Below are positions 1 to 8,424 of a stretch of DNA of 43,371 nt, piece after piece. The stretch's first letter is position 1; each line of letters starts with the position of its first letter. The stretch is from Gammaproteobacteria bacterium (lineage in GTDB: Bacteria; Pseudomonadota; Gammaproteobacteria; HK1), in the NCBI GenBank assembly GCA_022823045.1, contig JAJDXW010000010.1, positions 1 through 43,371 of the forward strand, given 5' to 3'. The translations under genes and the position numbers were made by a program. The notes beneath the pieces were generated by a model. That model did no database searches, had not been told where the DNA came from, and worked only from the letters and a program-made list of their open reading frames with translations.

Positions 1-2540
1 GGGCGTGGGAAGAGCTCGGGCTGGACGGCGACGCGGCCCTCGTCGCGGTCGGGGGCTACGGGCGCGGCGAGCTGCACCCCGCCTCCGACGTCGACCTCCT
101 GGTGGTGGTCGGAGCGCGGCGCGTGTCCGCCCTCCGGCGCCGGCGCTCGGACCCACGCGTCGAGTCGTTCATCACCACGGCCTGGGACCTCGGGCTCGAG
201 GTCGGGCACGCCGTCCGAAGCGTGCGGCAGTGCGCGACGGAGGCCCGCCGCGACCTCACCGTCATCACGAACCTCGTCGAGTCCCGCCATCTCGCCGGGT
301 CGCGCGAGCTGTTCGACGAGATGCGGGACGCGGTCGCCCCCTCGCGGATGTGGCCCGCCGACAAGTTCTTCCACGCCAAGGAGCGCGAGCAGCGCGAACG
401 GCACCTGCGCCACCGCGACTCGGCCTACCACCTCGAGCCGAACGTGAAGGAAGGGCCGGGCGGGCTCCGCGACATCCAGACCATCGCGTGGGTCGCGCGC
501 CGCTGCTTCGGGGCGGAAGGAGGAGCGAGCCCGGGGCTTCGCGACCTCTTCGACCACAGCTTCCTGACCGCAGAGGAGTTCCGGAGCCTTTGCGACGGCC
601 AGGACTTCCTGTGGCAGGCGCGCACCGCGCTCCACTACCTCGCCGGCCGGCGCGAGGACCGCCTGCTCTTCGATCGCCAGATCGCGATCGCGGCCCACTT
701 CGGGTATCGCGACGCCGACCACAACCTCGGCGTCGAGCAGTTCATGAAGCGCTACTACCGGACCATCCAGCACCTGAGCCGGCTGAACGAGCTGCTGCTG
801 CAGCTCTTCCGCGAGCGCTTCCTCGACCGGGAGGGACGGTCGGGGGTGCGGCGCCTCAACCGGCGGTTCCAGGTCCGCGACGGGCGGATCGAGGTGGTCG
901 ACGACGGCGTGTTCCGCCGCCACCCCTTCGCCCTGCTCGAGATCTTCCTGCTGCTCCAGCAGAACCCCGGGCTCGGCGGGGTGCGGGCGTCGACGATCCG
1001 CGACATCCGCCGCCACCTCCACCTCGTGGACGAGGAGTTCCGGCGCGACCTCGCGTGCCGGAGCCTGTTCCTGGAGATCCTCCGCGAGCCGCGCGGGCTC
1101 GCGCGGGCGCTCCGGCGCATGCACGCCTACGGGATCCTCGGCCGCTACCTGCCGGAGTTCGGCCGGATCACGGGCCTCATGCAGTTCGACCTCTTCCACG
1201 CCTATACCGTCGACGAGCACCTCCTTCGCACCGTCGCGTACCTGCGCCGTTTCGGGCGCCCCGAGCACCGCGCCGAGCTCCCCCACTGCTCGGACGTCTT
1301 CGACACCCTTCCGAAGCCGGAGCTGCTCCAGCTCGCCGGGCTCTTCCACGACATCGCGAAGGGACGCGGCTCGGATCACTCCGAGGACGGGGAGCGCGAC
1401 GCCGCCGCCTTCTGCGAGCGGCACGGGATCAACCGGTTCGACGCGGGGCTCGTCGGATGGCTGGTGCGCCACCACCTCACGATGTCGATGACCGCCCAGC
1501 GCGAGGACATCTCGGACCCCCAGGTGGTGCGCCGGTTCGCGGACCTGGTGGGCGACGGGGTGCGGCTCGACTACCTGTACCTGCTGACCGTCGCCGACAT
1601 GCGGGCGACCAACCCGAACCTGTGGACGGACTGGAAGGACAGCCTCCTCCGCGACCTGTACCAGGCGACCCACCGCGTCCTTCTCCACGACGTGGACGGA
1701 CGGATGCCCGCCGCGGCCGAGCTCGCGCGCGAGTGCCGCGACGAGGCGCGGCGCCAGCTCGCGGAGCCCGGACCCGCGACATCGCTGCTCGCGGACCTGT
1801 GGGAGACCCTGGAGACCGACTACTTCGTGCTGACGCCGCCGGAGGCGGTCGCCTGGCACGCCGCCGAGGTGCTCGGGAACGGCGGGGGCCCAGGTGGGGA
1901 CCCGGCCGGGGACCCGGTGGTCGCGGTGAGGACCCACCGCAAGCGCACGGAGGTCTTCTTCCACGTGCCCGACCGGGACCATCTCTTCGCGGCGGCGACG
2001 ACCCTCCTCGAGCGGGCCGGGCTCACGGTGGTGGACGCCCGGGTGTTCACCACCAGCACCGGCATGTCCTTCGACTCGTTCACGGTCGCCGAGCCGACCG
2101 GCGCGCCGCTCGAGGAGCCGCGGCGTCGCGAGGAAGTGCGGCGGGCCCTCGCGCGGGGACTCGAGGAGCCGGAGAAGGCGGTGTACCCGACCAACCGGCT
2201 GCCCCGGCGGCAGGTCAAGAGCTTCCGGACTCCGGTGCGGGTCACCTTCGACGACGAGCCCGCCAACGGACGGACGGTGATGGAGGTGGTGTGCGGGGAT
2301 CGGCCGGGGGTGCTCTCGCGCATCGGGTGGGCCCTCGCGGGCACCGGAGCCTCGGTGCACGGCGCGAAGATTGCCACTTTCGGAGAGCGGGCGGAGGACG
2401 TCTTCCGGCTTACCGGCCGGTCGGGGAGGCCGCTCGACGCGGGTGAGCGCGAGAGCCTCCGCGCCCACATCGAGCGCGCCCTCGGTCCGCGTGAAGAGGG
2501 TCAGCCGCCGGTTACGGGTAAGCAGGTCGGACCAGCGTAG
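1..2540 (+). CDS. glnD: Bifunctional [protein-PII] uridylyltransferase/uridylyl-removing enzyme GlnD, 5' end outside window
   Basis: GlnD uridylylates PII signal proteins when glutamine is low and removes the UMP when glutamine is high, which controls nitrogen assimilation in the cytoplasm. The frame is open from base 3, so the true start lies upstream. The nucleotidyltransferase signature GGYGRGELHPASDVDLL is read at about bases 48-98, with both metal-binding Asp present. The HD-domain signature LFHDIAKGRGSDHS lies at about 1340-1381 and supplies the uridylyl-removing activity. Two C-terminal ACT domains for glutamine sensing follow at about 1945-2050 and 2277-2430, the second around the string GDRPGVLSRIGWALAG. 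The last residues (QPPVTGKQVGPA) lie in a 20-bp sequence repeated at the end of convergent moaD, so this tail may be a recent addition. Family assignment is secure. Confidence 0.97.
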   Translation, partial: AWEELGLDGDAALVAVGGYGRGELHPASDVDLLVVVGARRVSALRRRRSDPRVESFITTAWDLGLEVGHAVRSVRQCATEARRDLTVITNLVESRHLAGSRELFDEMRDAVAPSRMWPADKFFHAKEREQRERHLRHRDSAYHLEPNVKEGPGGLRDIQTIAWVARRCFGAEGGASPGLRDLFDHSFLTAEEFRSLCDGQDFLWQARTALHYLAGRREDRLLFDRQIAIAAHFGYRDADHNLGVEQFMKRYYRTIQHLSRLNELLLQLFRERFLDREGRSGVRRLNRRFQVRDGRIEVVDDGVFRRHPFALLEIFLLLQQNPGLGGVRASTIRDIRRHLHLVDEEFRRDLACRSLFLEILREPRGLARALRRMHAYGILGRYLPEFGRITGLMQFDLFHAYTVDEHLLRTVAYLRRFGRPEHRAELPHCSDVFDTLPKPELLQLAGLFHDIAKGRGSDHSEDGERDAAAFCERHGINRFDAGLVGWLVRHHLTMSMTAQREDISDPQVVRRFADLVGDGVRLDYLYLLTVADMRATNPNLWTDWKDSLLRDLYQATHRVLLHDVDGRMPAAAELARECRDEARRQLAEPGPATSLLADLWETLETDYFVLTPPEAVAWHAAEVLGNGGGPGGDPAGDPVVAVRTHRKRTEVFFHVPDRDHLFAAATTLLERAGLTVVDARVFTTSTGMSFDSFTVAEPTGAPLEEPRRREEVRRALARGLEEPEKAVYPTNRLPRRQVKSFRTPVRVTFDDEPANGRTVMEVVCGDRPGVLSRIGWALAGTGASVHGAKIATFGERAEDVFRLTGRSGRPLDAGERESLRAHIERALGPREEGQPPVTGKQVGPA

Positions 2541-2667
2541 CCGATCCGACAGAACACCACGCCACCTCCCAGCCCGGATGCCGGCTAACCCGTTCGGCTG
2601 ATCCGACCTGCCGCTCGCGAAAGAGAGCGACACCGTGCGGGGTTGACGGTCAGCCGCCGGTTACGGG
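2499..2667. repeat. 20-bp direct repeat linking the 3' ends of glnD and moaD
   Basis: The sequence GGTCAGCCGCCGGTTACGGG occurs at 2499-2518, inside the glnD 3' end, and again at 2648-2667, where it contains the moaD stop codon and last codons. The copies are 149 bp apart and identical. In the first copy the plus strand encodes QPPVTG of GlnD. In the second the minus strand encodes PVTGG-stop of MoaD. An identity of this length so close by suggests a local duplication or a recombination scar. Confidence 0.8.
2522..2611. repeat. 15-nt inverted repeat with a 60-nt loop between glnD and moaD
   Basis: The arms are GCAGGTCGGACCAGC (2522-2536) and GCTGATCCGACCTGC (2597-2611). They are complementary except at one position, which would be a G-U pair in RNA made from the minus strand. 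The octamer GATCCGAC also occurs twice, at 2543-2550 and 2600-2607. The left arm overlaps the glnD stop region. No T-run follows, so a simple intrinsic terminator is not supported. The element lies where leftward moaD transcripts would end. Confidence 0.55.
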
Positions 2668-2883
2668 AGGAAAGAAGGCCACCTCGTCGCCGTCCGCGAC
2701 GGGGTGATCGGCCTCGGCGTACTCCAGGTTGACGGCGAAGAGCAGGTTCCCGGCGAGCGGCTCGGGGCCGCCGACCCGCTCCCACACCTCCTCCACGGTC
2801 GCCGGCAGGGGCGGGCCCAGCCGGTCCTCGCCACGCCCCATCCGTTCCCGGAGGCTCGCGAAATACTTGACGGTGATCGCCAT
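2650..2883 (-). CDS. moaD: Molybdopterin synthase sulfur-carrier subunit MoaD
   Basis: MoaD is the small ubiquitin-like subunit of molybdopterin synthase. Its C-terminal Gly-Gly is adenylated and thiocarboxylated, then donates sulfur to precursor Z in molybdenum cofactor synthesis. The 77-residue product has the usual family length, begins MAITVKYFASLRE, has the beta-grasp pattern with the late segment VADGDEVAFFPPVTGG, and ends in the diagnostic double glycine. It is convergent with glnD and is separated from moaC by one small gene. No moaE lies in the window. A sigma70-like promoter ends only 9 bases before the ATG, so the message may be almost leaderless. ThiS is an alternative GG-ending family, but the moaC context and the FFPPVxGG ending favour MoaD. 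Confidence 0.92.
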   Translation of the reverse strand: MAITVKYFASLRERMGRGEDRLGPPLPATVEEVWERVGGPEPLAGNLLFAVNLEYAEADHPVADGDEVAFFPPVTGG

Positions 2884-2892
2884 CGCGGAATC

Positions 2893-2921
2893 ACTATATC
2901 CCCCGGACCGCCGCCCGACAA
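2893..2921 (-). promoter_or_regulatory. Candidate sigma70 promoter of moaD
   Basis: On the minus strand TTGTCG (2921-2916) and TATAGT (2898-2893) are separated by 17 bases. TATAGT ends 9 bases before the moaD ATG, which puts the expected transcription start within a few bases of the start codon. Confidence 0.45.
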
Positions 2922-2968
2922 TCGCGCTCCGCCGACGGTTCGCGCCGGGGTTCGTCCTCGGGAGTCCG

Positions 2969-3190
2969 CTACTGGAACGTTCGCCAAGTGAGCGCGACGA
3001 CGAACGCGAGGGTGAAGCCGAACATCCACTGGATGACGCGAAGGCTTGCCTTGATGTCGGCCAGGCTGGTCTTGATGTCGCCTACGTCGCTGTCGTACTG
3101 GGCGACGGACTTCGCTGCCTCGCGGGCCTTGGTCTCGTCCGCCCCCGCGCTGATGAGCGCGTCGTAGACCTCGCTGTTCATCGTGCTCAT
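2969..3190 (-). CDS. Small hypothetical protein with a coiled coil and one C-terminal membrane helix
   Basis: The 73-residue product starts [18 protein letters not shown] helical, heptad-like stretch follows, containing [18 protein letters not shown], and it ends with one membrane helix ([14 protein letters not shown]). This suits a tail-anchored, probably oligomeric protein of the inner membrane. The ATG at 3190 is chosen because GGAG lies 6 bases upstream; longer in-frame starts would read through poorly coding sequence. Short proteins of this layout are common in proteobacteria and some are annotated as DUF1640- or CCDC90-like, but I cannot confirm membership. It lies between moaD and the divergent moaC, and nothing ties it to cofactor synthesis except position. 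Function unknown. Confidence 0.75.
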   Translation of the reverse strand: MSTMNSEVYDALISAGADETKAREAAKSVAQYDSDVGDIKTSLADIKASLRVIQWMFGFTLAFVVALTWRTFQ

Positions 3191-3377
3191 GGGCATCTCC
3201 CTCGTCCCACGCCGGAGCGATATCTTACCTCGCGGTTCCCGTCCCGGATCGACCCGCGCCTGTCGGTCCCGTTCGATGCGCACCGGAGCGCTCCTCGAGT
3301 CCTCCCACCGGCCGTAGACTCCAGCCCCGCACGCCCGGACCCTCTCGCGAGCATGGCGGACGGGTCGCCCACACCGG

Positions 3378-3383
3378 TAGAAT
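3378..3383 (+). promoter_or_regulatory. Candidate -10 element (TAGAAT) of moaC
   Basis: TAGAAT sits 7 bases before the alternative GTG start at 3391 and overlaps the ATG at 3382. If it is the real -10, transcription would begin at about the GTG, giving a leaderless message. No convincing -35 is seen. Confidence 0.35.
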
Positions 3384-3900
3384 GGCGTCCGTGCTGACCC
3401 ATTTCCGAAACGACGGCGCGGCGCACATGGTCGACGTGGGGGCCAAGGACGAAACCCACCGGATCGCGGTTGCGGAAGGCCGCATCGAAATGCGTCCGGA
3501 AACGCTCCGCCTCATCCGCGAGGGCAAGCACGACAAGGGCGACGTGCTCGGGGTCGCCCGCATCGCCGCCATCCAGGCCGCGAAGCGCACCGCCGAGCTC
3601 ATTCCCCTCTGCCATCCCGTCCCCCTCACCCGGATCGAGGTGGACCTCGAGGCCGCCGCCGGAGACGGGGACGCGGGAGCGGACGCGGTGCGCTGCCGGG
3701 CCCGGGCGGAGACGGTGGGGAGGACCGGGGTGGAGATGGAGGCGCTGACCGCGGTCCAGGTCGGCCTCCTCGCCATCTACGACATGTGCAAGGCGGCGGA
3801 CCGCGGAATGACCATCGCCGGGGTGCGGCTGGTGGAGAAGGCGGGCGGCCGCTCGGGCCACTGGCGGGCCACCGCGGCCGAGGAGGATCCGGTCCCATGA
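3382..3900 (+). CDS. moaC: Cyclic pyranopterin monophosphate synthase MoaC
   Basis: MoaC converts the MoaA product 3',8-cyclo-7,8-dihydro-GTP into cyclic pyranopterin monophosphate (precursor Z), the first committed pterin of molybdenum cofactor. The 172-residue sequence has the family landmarks AHMVDVGAK (14-22), LCHPVPL (76-82), [10 protein letters not shown] (116-125) and [10 protein letters not shown] (134-143), which carry the substrate-binding and catalytic Lys/Asp residues. The ATG at 3382 gives an N-terminus (ASVLTHF) alignable with other MoaC proteins. A GTG at 3391 is an alternative and fits the nearby TAGAAT as a leaderless start. The stop overlaps the next ATG as ATGA, so the downstream GTPase is translationally coupled. 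Confidence 0.95.
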   Translation: MASVLTHFRNDGAAHMVDVGAKDETHRIAVAEGRIEMRPETLRLIREGKHDKGDVLGVARIAAIQAAKRTAELIPLCHPVPLTRIEVDLEAAAGDGDAGADAVRCRARAETVGRTGVEMEALTAVQVGLLAIYDMCKAADRGMTIAGVRLVEKAGGRSGHWRATAAEEDPVP

Positions 3901-5408
3901 ACGACTCCCTGTCCCAGCAGCTCGACCGCCTCGAGGGGCATCTCCGCGAAGAGAACCCGATCCTCCTCGATGCGGTGCGGTCCTTCCGGCGCCTCGACGA
4001 GGTCGCCTGGCGGCTCGGGCTCCTGCCCCCGGACCAGTCCCTCGCGAGCCAGGTCCCCTGGTGGCCGCTCATCGCGGTGCTCGGCACCTTCTCGGCCGGC
4101 AAGTCCACCTTCATCAACGGCTATCTGGGCCAGGCGGTCCAGGTCTCCGGCAACCAGGCGGTGGACGACCGCTTCACCGCGATCTGCTTCAGCGCCGGGG
4201 AGGGCCCGCCGCGCGCCCTCCCCGGCCTCGCCCTCGATGCCGACCCGAGGTTCCCGTTCTACCAGGTGAGCCGCGACATCGAGGAGGTCGCGACCGGCGA
4301 GGGGCGGCGCATCGACGCGTACCTTCAGCTCAAGACCTGCTCCAGCCCCCGCATCCGCGGCAAGATCATCATCGACTCTCCGGGATTCGACGCCGACGAG
4401 CAGCGGACCTCGATTCTTCGCATCTCCGATCACATCATCGGGCTCGCCGATCTGGTGCTGGTGTTCTTCGACGCCCGCCATCCGGAACCGGGCGCGATGC
4501 AGGACACCCTGCGCCATCTCGTCGAGCGGGCCGTCGGGCGCGCGGACTCGAGCAAGTTCCTGTACATCCTCAACCAGGTCGACAACACGGCGCGGGAAGA
4601 CAACCCCGAGGAGGTCTTCGGGGCCTGGCAGCGGGCCCTCGCCTCGAGCGGACTCACCGCCGGGCGCTTCTACCAGCTCTACGACGAGGCATCCGCCATC
4701 CCGATCGAGAACGAGGGCCTTCGCACCCGCTTCCGGTCCAAGCGCGACGCGGACCTCGCGGAGATCCGGAACCGCATGGAGCAGGTGGAGGTCGAACGGG
4801 CCTACCGGGTAATCGGCATGCTGGAGAAGCTCGCCCTTGCCGTTCGCGACGAGGCGGTGCCCGCGCTCGAGGAGACCAGGGCGGCATGGCGCCGGCGGGT
4901 CCTGCTGACCGATGCGGCGCTTCTCGCGGTGCTCGCGGCGGCGGCCGGCGCGCTCGGGCTCCAGATCGGGTTCGACACCGCGACGGGCTGGCTCGGCGCG
5001 GCCGGGTTCGGCACTGCCCTCGGGGCCGCAGTGCTGCTCGTCGCCGCGGGGTACGTGCACTTCCAGGTGCGGCGAATGGCCGCGCGGGCCTGCGGGCGGC
5101 GCCTCGTTCGCGGATGGACGGCGGACTCGCCCATCGAAGCCGACTGGCTCGGGCGGGCGTTCGCGCACGGCACGTCGACGTGGCGCACCATGTGGGTCGC
5201 CGCGCCGGCGGGCTGGGGAGGCGCGGCGAAGCGGAAGGTCGCGGACGTGCTCGAGGAGACCGGCCGCTACGTGCAGCGGCTCAACGACCGGTTCGCCGAC
5301 CCCTCCGGCCGGAGCCAGGCGGGTCCGGAGGCGCCGGAGCCCGACCACTCCGGCGAAGCGCCCGGGCGTAAGCGCGAGGAACAGCCGGATTCGAACGTCA
5401 GCGCTTGA
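3897..5408 (+). CDS. Dynamin-like membrane GTPase
   Basis: The 503-residue product is a large GTPase of the dynamin superfamily. The G1 P-loop is GTFSAGKST (63-71), the G3 motif is DSPG (160-163), and G4 is NQVD (226-229), a variant of N/TKxD common in bacterial dynamin-like proteins. A helical region follows, then two adjacent hydrophobic segments between about residues 340 and 400 ([14 protein letters not shown] and [17 protein letters not shown]) that should anchor it in the inner membrane. Such proteins remodel or repair membranes, but the substrate process is unknown here. The start is the ATG overlapping the moaC stop, with AGGAGG 10 bases upstream. Downstream it ends 8 bp from the convergent MFS gene. 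Confidence 0.88.
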   Translation: MNDSLSQQLDRLEGHLREENPILLDAVRSFRRLDEVAWRLGLLPPDQSLASQVPWWPLIAVLGTFSAGKSTFINGYLGQAVQVSGNQAVDDRFTAICFSAGEGPPRALPGLALDADPRFPFYQVSRDIEEVATGEGRRIDAYLQLKTCSSPRIRGKIIIDSPGFDADEQRTSILRISDHIIGLADLVLVFFDARHPEPGAMQDTLRHLVERAVGRADSSKFLYILNQVDNTAREDNPEEVFGAWQRALASSGLTAGRFYQLYDEASAIPIENEGLRTRFRSKRDADLAEIRNRMEQVEVERAYRVIGMLEKLALAVRDEAVPALEETRAAWRRRVLLTDAALLAVLAAAAGALGLQIGFDTATGWLGAAGFGTALGAAVLLVAAGYVHFQVRRMAARACGRRLVRGWTADSPIEADWLGRAFAHGTSTWRTMWVAAPAGWGGAAKRKVADVLEETGRYVQRLNDRFADPSGRSQAGPEAPEPDHSGEAPGRKREEQPDSNVSA

Positions 5409-5416
5409 GACCCGGC

Positions 5417-6664
5417 TCAGGCCCGGACGCGCCAGATGGCGGCGACCGCGATGAAGCGGGTGAGGGCCATCGCGACGAACACCCAGAACCAGCCGTGGAC
5501 GGAGGAGACCGCGAGCAGGCCGAAGAGCCACGCCTGCAGCGCGCCATAGACGTAGCCGTGGGCGTCGAGCACGCCCGAGGCGGTGCCCGCGAGCCGCCTT
5601 CCCGCCAAGTCCACCGCGAGCGCGGCCACCGGGGACAGGTTCACGGTGAACCCCCCGAGAAAGAGGAGCACGGCCGCGAGCGGCGCGTTCCCCGCCGGGC
5701 TCACCGCGATGACGAGCATCATCACCCCGCTCGCCGCTCCCGCGATTGCGATCATGATCGAGCGATTGGCCCGGAACACCCGGTCCGAGAGCGAGCCTCC
5801 GGTAAGCGGCGCGAATAGATACCCGACCGGGTAGGCGAACGTGACCCAGGCCATGGTTACGAGGTCGAACCCGCCGACGTGGACGTAGTAGATCGGCGCC
5901 CACGAGACGATGCCGTAGCGCACCACGTTGTCGAGGCCCTTCACCTGACAGGCGACGAAGAAGCGCCAGTTCGAGAGGAGATGCAGGTAGGCGGTGAGAC
6001 CGTGCGCGCGGCCCTCCGCCGCGCTCTCCGCGTCGCGCGAGACCTCGTCGTCCTCGGAGTAGGCGGGAAGGCCCACGTCCGACGGTCGGTCCCGGGCCAC
6101 GAACCAGAACGCGATGCCAAGCAACGCGATGACGAGGGGCGGGTAGCGAAGGGCCGCCCGCCACCCCCACGCGGCGGCGACCGCGGGGCTCACGATCCAC
6201 ACGAGGAGAAGCGCGATGCCGGCCGCGGTGAGCACCCAGCCGAGGGCCCGTCCGCGCTCGCGGCGCGACCACCACTGGGCGAGGAGACCGATGGCGGGGG
6301 CCCACGTCGCGGCGTTGACGAAGCCCACGACGGCCCACGGGATCGCGAGCGACGCGACGTCGTCCCCGAAGCTCGCCACCACGTTGAACACGGCGGTGGC
6401 GATCGCTCCGGCGAGCACGACGCGGCGGTAGCCGTACCGCTCCCCGAGGCCACCGTGCACGAGGTCGCCGAGCGCGAACCCCCAGAACATGCACGAGTTG
6501 ATGAACCCGCTCTCGGCCGCGGTGATCCCGAGGTCGTCGATGACCTGCGGCTGGATGAGGCTGAAGTTGAAGCGCCCGAGGTAGTTGACGCAGTAGAAGA
6601 CGCAGAACCCGCCGAGGACCCGCCACTTCCAGTAGCGGTAGGCGTGGAAGTGCTCGGGCTTCAT
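5417..6664 (-). CDS. Major facilitator superfamily permease, organophosphate/phosphate antiporter-like
   Basis: The 415-residue protein is a 12-helix MFS carrier. The N-terminus (WKWRVLGGFCVFYCVNYLGRFNFSL in context, residues about 11-36) and the loop GDLVHGGLGERYGYRRVV match the pattern of the GlpT/UhpT-type organophosphate:phosphate antiporter group and related anion carriers. The centre carries a charged cytoplasmic loop (YSEDDEVSRDAESAAEG), followed by the second six-helix half with LTGGSLSDRVFRANR as the equivalent loop. The ATG at 6664 is the first good start. It follows glnS by 62 bp and may be cotranscribed. The substrate cannot be told from sequence; sugar phosphate, glycerol phosphate or a carboxylate are possible. 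Confidence 0.85.
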   Translation of the reverse strand: MKPEHFHAYRYWKWRVLGGFCVFYCVNYLGRFNFSLIQPQVIDDLGITAAESGFINSCMFWGFALGDLVHGGLGERYGYRRVVLAGAIATAVFNVVASFGDDVASLAIPWAVVGFVNAATWAPAIGLLAQWWSRRERGRALGWVLTAAGIALLLVWIVSPAVAAAWGWRAALRYPPLVIALLGIAFWFVARDRPSDVGLPAYSEDDEVSRDAESAAEGRAHGLTAYLHLLSNWRFFVACQVKGLDNVVRYGIVSWAPIYYVHVGGFDLVTMAWVTFAYPVGYLFAPLTGGSLSDRVFRANRSIMIAIAGAASGVMMLVIAVSPAGNAPLAAVLLFLGGFTVNLSPVAALAVDLAGRRLAGTASGVLDAHGYVYGALQAWLFGLLAVSSVHGWFWVFVAMALTRFIAVAAIWRVRA

Positions 6665-6726
6665 CGAGGACCGCCGCTTCGCCGGGCCGCGGCCGCGCGG
6701 CGGCGCCGCGTCCTGGCCGCTGCGCC

Positions 6727-8400
6727 TCAGCCGGCCCGCTTCCGAGCCCAGCCGTCGCGCAGGGTCACGGTGCGGTTGAAGCCGAGGTCGTCGTCGCGGC
6801 AGAAGTACCCGAGCCGCTCGAACTGGAAGCGCTCGCCGGGCCGGGCGGCGGCGAGAGAAGGCTCGATCCGGGCGTCCTCGACCACCTCGAGCGACCGGGG
6901 GTTGAGGTCCTCGGCCCCGGACGGATCGGGGACCCGGTACAGCCGGTCGTAGAGGCGAAGCACCGCGGTCTCGGCGCGCTCCGCCGAGACCCAGTGGATG
7001 GTCCCCCGCACCTTGCGTCCGTCCGGCGCCCGGCCGCCGCGGGTCTTGGCGTCGTACGTGCAGTGGACGACCGAGACCGCGCCCGTCGCAGCGTCGGTCT
7101 CGAACGACTCGCACCGGACGATGTAGCCGTAGCGAAGCCGCACCTCCCGCCCCGGAGAGAGGCGGCGGAAGCCCGGCGCGGGGTCCGCCATGAAGTCGTC
7201 GCGCTCGATGAGAAGCTCGCGGCCGAAGGGCACGGGGCGCGTGCCGGCGCCGGGGTCGCGGGGATGGTTGAGGGCCTCGAGCTCCTCGAACGCGCCCTCG
7301 GGCCAGTTGTCGATGACGAGACGGAGGGGGCGGAGCACCGCCATCGCCCGCGGCGCGGCCCGGTCGAGCTCGTCGCGCACGCACCGCTCGAGCAGGCCCA
7401 TTTCCGTGCGGCTCGCCTTCCGGGTGATCCCGACCCGCTCACAGAAGTCCCGGATGGCGGCAGGCGGATAGCCGCGCCGGCGCATTCCGCGCAGGGTCGG
7501 CATGCGCGGATCGCTCCAGCCGTCCACGTGCCCTTCCTCGACGAGCTCCGCGAGGCGGCGCTTGCTCATCACGGTGTGCTCGAGGTTGAGCCGGGAGAAC
7601 TCGATCTGGCGGGGACGGGCGGGCGGAGCGGCGTGGTCGAGGATCCACTCGTAGAGCGGGCGGTGGTCCTCGAACTCGAGGGTGCACAGGGAGTGGGTGA
7701 CGCCTTCGATCGCGTCCGAGAGGACCTGGGCGAAGTCGTAGGTGGGATAGATGCACCACGCGTCGCCGGTGTGGGGATGGGTCGCGTGGCGGATGCGGTA
7801 CAGGACCGGATCGCGCAGGTTGAGGTTGCCGGACGCCATGTCGATGCGGGCCCGGAGCACGTGCGCCCCGTCGGGAAACTCGCCGGCCCGCATCCTCGCG
7901 AACAGATCGGCGCTCTCCGCCGCCGGGCGGTCCCGCCAGGGGCTCGCCTGCCCGGGCCGGGTCAGGGTTCCCCGAGTCTCCCGGATCTCGGACGCGGACT
8001 GGCTGTCCACGAAGGCGAAGCCGGACCGGATGAGGCCGCAGGCGTAGCCGTACATCTTCTCGAAGTAGTCCGACGCGTGCCGCGGCTCACCCTCCCAGCC
8101 GAAGCCGAGCCAGCGCACGTCATCCTCGATCGCGATCGCGTACTCGCGGCTCTCCTTGAGCGGGTTGGTGTCGTCGAAGCGAAGGCGGCAGAGCCCGCCG
8201 GTCTCGCCCGCGATCCCGAAGTTGAGGCACATCGACTTCGCGTGGCCGATGTGGAGGTAGCCGTTCGGCTCGGGCGGGAAACGGGTCACCGCGCGGGCGC
8301 CGTCGTCGCCGGCCGCGAGGTCGGCGACGACGATCCGACGGATGAAATCGGCCGCCGGGGCGGCAGCGGAAGCGGCGGCGGTCTCGGGTGAGGTCTCCAT
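6727..8400 (-). CDS. glnS: Glutaminyl-tRNA synthetase
   Basis: GlnS charges tRNA-Gln with glutamine. The 557-residue length matches the bacterial enzyme. The class I signature FPPEPNGYLHIGHAKS lies at residues 41-56 (HIGH at 50-53), and VMSKRRL at about 276-282 is the KMSKS-loop equivalent. The stretch TRFPPEPNG distinguishes GlnRS from GluRS, as do the later anticodon-binding beta-barrel and the C-terminal segment GYFCRDDDLGFNRTVTLRDGW. The first about 20 residues are a low-complexity Ala/Pro-rich leader, so a later start is possible, but the ATG at 8400 has a well-placed TAGAAT upstream. It lies 24 bp after acpH on the same strand and before an MFS gene. Confidence 0.97.
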   Translation of the reverse strand: METSPETAAASAAAPAADFIRRIVVADLAAGDDGARAVTRFPPEPNGYLHIGHAKSMCLNFGIAGETGGLCRLRFDDTNPLKESREYAIAIEDDVRWLGFGWEGEPRHASDYFEKMYGYACGLIRSGFAFVDSQSASEIRETRGTLTRPGQASPWRDRPAAESADLFARMRAGEFPDGAHVLRARIDMASGNLNLRDPVLYRIRHATHPHTGDAWCIYPTYDFAQVLSDAIEGVTHSLCTLEFEDHRPLYEWILDHAAPPARPRQIEFSRLNLEHTVMSKRRLAELVEEGHVDGWSDPRMPTLRGMRRRGYPPAAIRDFCERVGITRKASRTEMGLLERCVRDELDRAAPRAMAVLRPLRLVIDNWPEGAFEELEALNHPRDPGAGTRPVPFGRELLIERDDFMADPAPGFRRLSPGREVRLRYGYIVRCESFETDAATGAVSVVHCTYDAKTRGGRAPDGRKVRGTIHWVSAERAETAVLRLYDRLYRVPDPSGAEDLNPRSLEVVEDARIEPSLAAARPGERFQFERLGYFCRDDDLGFNRTVTLRDGWARKRAG

Positions 8401-8409
8401 GGGGCCGCG

Positions 8410-8415
8410 ATTCTA
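8410..8415 (-). promoter_or_regulatory. Candidate -10 element (TAGAAT) of glnS
   Basis: On the minus strand TAGAAT ends 9 bases before the glnS ATG, in the 24-bp gap after acpH. No good -35 is visible. If used, the transcript would start within a few bases of the ATG. Confidence 0.35.
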
Positions 8416-8424
8416 GCCCGTATT

